From Candidatus Woesearchaeota archaeon (GTDB taxonomy: Archaea > Nanoarchaeota > Nanoarchaeia > Woesearchaeales > GW2011-AR4), in contig JAHFQL010000020.1 in assembly GCA_023259315.1 (NCBI GenBank), positions 1 to 14,398 on the forward strand: a stretch of DNA of 14,398 nt, written 5' to 3'. The notes beneath the pieces were generated by a model. It was not told where the DNA came from and made no database searches. It was given only the letters and a program-made list of their open reading frames with translations. A program made the position numbers and the translations under genes. Below are positions 14,351 to 14,398 of the stretch, piece by piece (position 1 is the stretch's first letter; every line of letters begins with the position of its first letter).

Positions 14351-14398
14351 AATTTGCTAACAATATAAATCTGCCACTATACAAATTCACAGACGATA

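Noticed and set aside
14193..14390. 65-residue ORF on the minus strand
   Set aside because: It is antisense to the Tat-signal ORF, has no recognisable motif and no convincing start signal.

Overview
The window looks like a piece of an AT-rich archaeal genome. The gene content (small-type PurL with separate PurQ and PurS, short intergenic gaps, MJ0109-like inositol monophosphatase) suits a DPANN-type lineage such as Woesearchaeota/Pacearchaeota. That placement is inference; no rRNA or other phylogenetic marker is present. The strongest direct sign of Archaea is promoter architecture: almost every gene that begins a transcription unit has a TATA-like box centred about 26-32 bp before its start codon and no Shine-Dalgarno, so little or no 5' leader is expected. 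Some genes inside operons carry Shine-Dalgarno-like sequences.

Layout. (1) 1-2555, minus strand: bacterial-type glucokinase followed by glucose-6-phosphate dehydrogenase with an ATGA overlap. Together they form the entry to an oxidative pentose phosphate route, which is uncommon in archaea. zwf runs off the left edge but is nearly complete. (2) 2633-3826, plus strand: folC, divergent from glk. (3) 3890-8591, plus strand: a tight operon purL-purQ-hypothetical-purS-purE, with gaps of -1 to 6 bp. PurS is double length (two PurS repeats), and PurE carries a C-terminal half that looks like a second, degenerate PurE domain. A 100-residue protein of unknown function sits between purQ and purS. (4) 8613-9773, minus strand: an NtrC-like AAA+ activator with an intact GAFTGA loop and a Fis-type helix-turn-helix, lying between purE and purC. 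(5) 9871-12368, plus strand: purC, an inositol-monophosphatase-family phosphatase, and an RNase Z-like metallo-beta-lactamase protein. (6) 12439-14106, plus strand: adenylosuccinate lyase (purB) fused to an N-terminal winged helix-turn-helix. (7) 14189-14398: the start of a gene for a twin-arginine (Tat) exported protein whose reading frame breaks after 43 codons, while another frame stays open to the window edge.

How they work together. PurL, PurQ and PurS make FGAM; PurE makes CAIR; PurC makes SAICAR; PurB makes AICAR and also AMP from adenylosuccinate. FolC polyglutamylates folates, which can carry the one-carbon units of purine synthesis, and Zwf can lead toward ribose phosphate. PurF, PurD, PurN/T, PurM, PurK and the last IMP steps are not in the window. 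The most interesting features are the two DNA-binding proteins embedded in the purine locus: a sigma-54-type activator where no sigma-54 is expected, and an enzyme fused to a DNA-binding domain. No rRNA, tRNA, CRISPR array or insertion sequence was seen, and no gene-free stretch exceeds about 100 bp.
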